64,000 nt of DNA. Origin: an uncultured Poribacteria bacterium (GTDB lineage: Bacteria; Poribacteria; WGA-4E; WGA-3G). The first letter of the stretch is position 1. Each line of letters begins with the position of its first letter. Both the position numbers and the translations under genes were made by a program. This document shows positions 62,455 through 64,000 of the stretch, in pieces. Where the stretch lies: positions 4,024,506 to 4,088,505 of the forward strand of contig OX638316.1 of assembly GCA_951812525.1 (NCBI GenBank), in the 5' to 3' direction. Below the pieces are notes generated by a model. It did no database searches and was not told where the DNA came from. It worked only from the letters and a program-made list of their open reading frames with translations.

Positions 62455-63345
62455 CTATGATGTAGGTATAATCGCAATCCCTTGTTCCCCGGCAGTAGAA
62501 TAAAGTAGCCACGTTTTCCCATCCTCACAATAGATAGCCGGATCACGGAGCTCATGCACACGCTCCCGATCTAATCCTCCCGTTGACCGCTTAATCGGCA
62601 GGTCCACACCCTCAAAATCGTATTTCGGCGCGATAACCTCTATCGGGTCAGATGGATGCCAGTCATTCCAATCGTCTGTTAACTGGACAGTGCTTTTTCG
62701 GATACGTTCTGGACTATCCCCATACAGTGAATAATAGACCGTTAAAGTATCGCCTTCCAAGAGATTCGCTGTGTGGCGCGGGAAGCCGGTATTGTTTGTA
62801 GGCGACTTACGGTGAAAGAGGGGTGTGTCTCGCTCAATGAACGACGCTGTCCACTCTGGCGTTTCGGCACGACTGACCCACCCGTGATATGTCGCATAGG
62901 GGTGTCCTTGCCACCAAAAGACGCGAAAATAGGCACCATTTCGTTTATCCAGCACATCGGAAGCCGTGTAATTCACACCATCGGTAGAGGTAGCCCAACA
63001 GGATGCCTGTCCTCCACCGTAATTTCCGTGGAAATACATAAAGAAACGGCGGTTCTCTTCATCTATGTGTACGTCCGGCGAGGCAATGTGGTCGCACCCT
63101 CGAAAGACAGTATTGTCCCGATGCAATGCGCCCGGACGATGCACGGTGTAAGGACCCTCAATCGCATCCGCATAAGCCAGTCGGATATAGGCACCGCGGT
63201 GATGTGCGAAGTAGAGATAATATTTCCCTAAGGGATTATCGACCCATTCTGGCACCCGAATAAGTGAAGGTCCGTTGATATTGGAAAATCCGTGCTCTCT
63301 GTCAAGTTCAGGCATTTCTGGATGAATCAACAATGTACGTTCCAT
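62455..63345 (-). CDS. GH43-like five-bladed propeller glycosidase-type protein
   Basis: 296 aa from ATG 63345 (AAGAGGAGAAAT upstream). Propeller segments: NINGPSLIRVPEWV, GKYYLYFAHHRGAYIRLAYADAIEGPYTV, HIASPDVHIDEENRRFFMYFHG and ELRDPAIYCEDGKTWLLYSTAGEQG. These fit the GH43/GH32-like fold, in which DP and ASPD-type acids can serve as base and acid. No signal peptide, so an intracellular or non-enzymatic role is possible. It follows the PhyH-type gene by 20 bases on the same strand. Confidence 0.65.
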   Translation of the reverse strand: MERTLLIHPEMPELDREHGFSNINGPSLIRVPEWVDNPLGKYYLYFAHHRGAYIRLAYADAIEGPYTVHRPGALHRDNTVFRGCDHIASPDVHIDEENRRFFMYFHGNYGGGQASCWATSTDGVNYTASDVLDKRNGAYFRVFWWQGHPYATYHGWVSRAETPEWTASFIERDTPLFHRKSPTNNTGFPRHTANLLEGDTLTVYYSLYGDSPERIRKSTVQLTDDWNDWHPSDPIEVIAPKYDFEGVDLPIKRSTGGLDRERVHELRDPAIYCEDGKTWLLYSTAGEQGIAIIPTS

Positions 63346-63365
63346 ATTTCTCCTCTTGCCGTTTC

Positions 63366-64000
63366 TTAGTCGTGGGTCTGGAACCGATATACCTCTTGTG
63401 TCTCTTCGGACATGTTCGCCCATATCTCTTCTGGGATCCGACGCGTAAAGATTCCTGGCGCATCAGGGGAATGATGAAACCGTCGGAAATAGACTAACGC
63501 AAGCATAGGTCTAACAATTTGTGTCCGATTCGGCATTGCCCGGTGCCAGCACCGCATATCGCGAACGACGACTGAACCTGCCGGCATTTCTAATTGAAAA
63601 GAGGGTAGGAGTGCTGCGCGTTCCTCCTTGCAAACGTTATATGGGGAATTCCGGACTGCTGGATCATCAATAATGAGATGCGAACCTGGCCATACCTCTG
63701 TTGCACCATTCTCCACTGTAAAATCGACGAGCGGAATATTAACAACAATCGTTGATACAGGTAACGCAAACGGCAATTCAGGGAAGAGTTGACCGGAATC
63801 ACGATGAATCCACTGGGTATCAGAACCGGGAACAGTGGCATTGCATCCATAAGGTAGATATGCGAAAATCTTTTCGCCCATCGCTGCTTTCATAATCGGC
63901 ATTGCGAAGGGACTGTCAATGATGCGCGGATCCATGAAAGGCATTTTTAGCATCGGGTGTTCGCCATTTTGGCTATCCTCTTCATTTTCATTATCAAGTA
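63366..64000 (-). CDS. Phytanoyl-CoA dioxygenase-family protein (5' end cut by window)
   Basis: Fe(II)/2-oxoglutarate oxygenase of the PhyH family. The iron ligands are visible as H-x-D in DTQWIHRDSGQLFPE and the distal His in VVRDMRCWHRAMPNRT, the latter followed by the Arg that binds 2-oxoglutarate. The frame stays open to the window edge (reading ...DSQNGEHPMLKMP), so the ATG at 63953 is probably internal and the N-terminus lies outside. The substrate is unknown. Confidence 0.82.
   Translation of the reverse strand, partial: LDNENEEDSQNGEHPMLKMPFMDPRIIDSPFAMPIMKAAMGEKIFAYLPYGCNATVPGSDTQWIHRDSGQLFPELPFALPVSTIVVNIPLVDFTVENGATEVWPGSHLIIDDPAVRNSPYNVCKEERAALLPSFQLEMPAGSVVVRDMRCWHRAMPNRTQIVRPMLALVYFRRFHHSPDAPGIFTRRIPEEIWANMSEETQEVYRFQTHD

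Noticed and set aside
1-64000. CRISPR arrays, rRNA or tRNA genes, complete insertion sequences
   Set aside because: Read for regularly spaced repeats, T-arm signatures and transposase motifs on both strands; none were convincing. A tRNA scan could still find one I missed.

Overview
The window looks like a chromosomal segment of an uncultivated Gram-negative bacterium. Outer-membrane proteins, a TolC-type efflux system and lipoproteins support the cell type. The mix of large secreted beta-propellers, a CARDB/toroid protein, proteases with FlgD/T9SS-like C-termini, a sulfatase-maturing radical SAM enzyme, a phytanoyl-CoA dioxygenase-family gene and many short intergenic hairpins is reminiscent of Candidatus Poribacteria or a neighbouring lineage. 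This placement is an inference from gene content; no rRNA or tRNA gene was seen. Both ends cut a gene: an Ldh-family oxidoreductase on the left and a PhyH-type dioxygenase on the right.

Layout. 1-3.3 kb (+): Ldh-family enzyme, then a carbamoyltransferase and a threonine synthase behind a perfect sigma70-type promoter. 3.3-11.4 kb (-): metal/drug RND efflux cluster (small secreted Cys/His protein, TolC, adaptor, pump, secreted 242-aa protein). 11.5-18.2 kb (+): secreted beta-propeller, CARDB/toroid protein, zinc ribbon, DNA polymerase III delta, an orphan tyrosine recombinase and two paralogous tiny membrane proteins. 18.4-23.9 kb (-): metallophosphoesterase, then hisZ-hisG-hisS, preceded by a promoter, a His-rich leader peptide and a terminator/antiterminator. 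23.9-36 kb: a GT-C-like membrane protein (+), then minus-strand genes for a secreted protein, a sugar isomerase-like enzyme, a zeta-type kinase with a small partner, the sulfatase maturase, a TPR protein, an M20 amidohydrolase, a TonB/VWA protein and a TGS GTPase. 36-44.4 kb: M28 peptidase, a remnant of an AlbA/RecG-like regulator beside a cluster of TTCATGAACA sites, a Rieske fusion, HtrA and DinG. 44.4-53 kb (-): lipoprotein, M6 protease, zinc/CBM-like protein, flotillin-like protein with an internal duplication, and a crystallin/amidotransferase fusion. 53.5-61 kb: an SdiA-regulated-type protein (+), then mqnD, a GcvH-like protein without its lipoyl lysine, a YigZ protein, a PorV-like protein, acpS, folP and ftsH (-). 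61.4-64 kb: a CBM9-like secreted protein, a small membrane protein, a GH43-like protein and the truncated dioxygenase.

The strongest regulatory finding is the his leader. A perfect TTGACA-N17-TATAAT promoter is followed by a 17-codon ORF containing four consecutive His codons plus a fifth. Downstream lie an intrinsic terminator and a 10-bp competing helix, directly ahead of hisZGS. This is the architecture of ribosome-mediated histidine attenuation, here controlling a HisZ/short-HisG pair and histidyl-tRNA synthetase together. Other points of interest are the domain fusions, the GcvH-like protein lacking its lysine, a DinG lacking one iron-sulfur cysteine, and a family of hairpins with a conserved GGA-containing loop.
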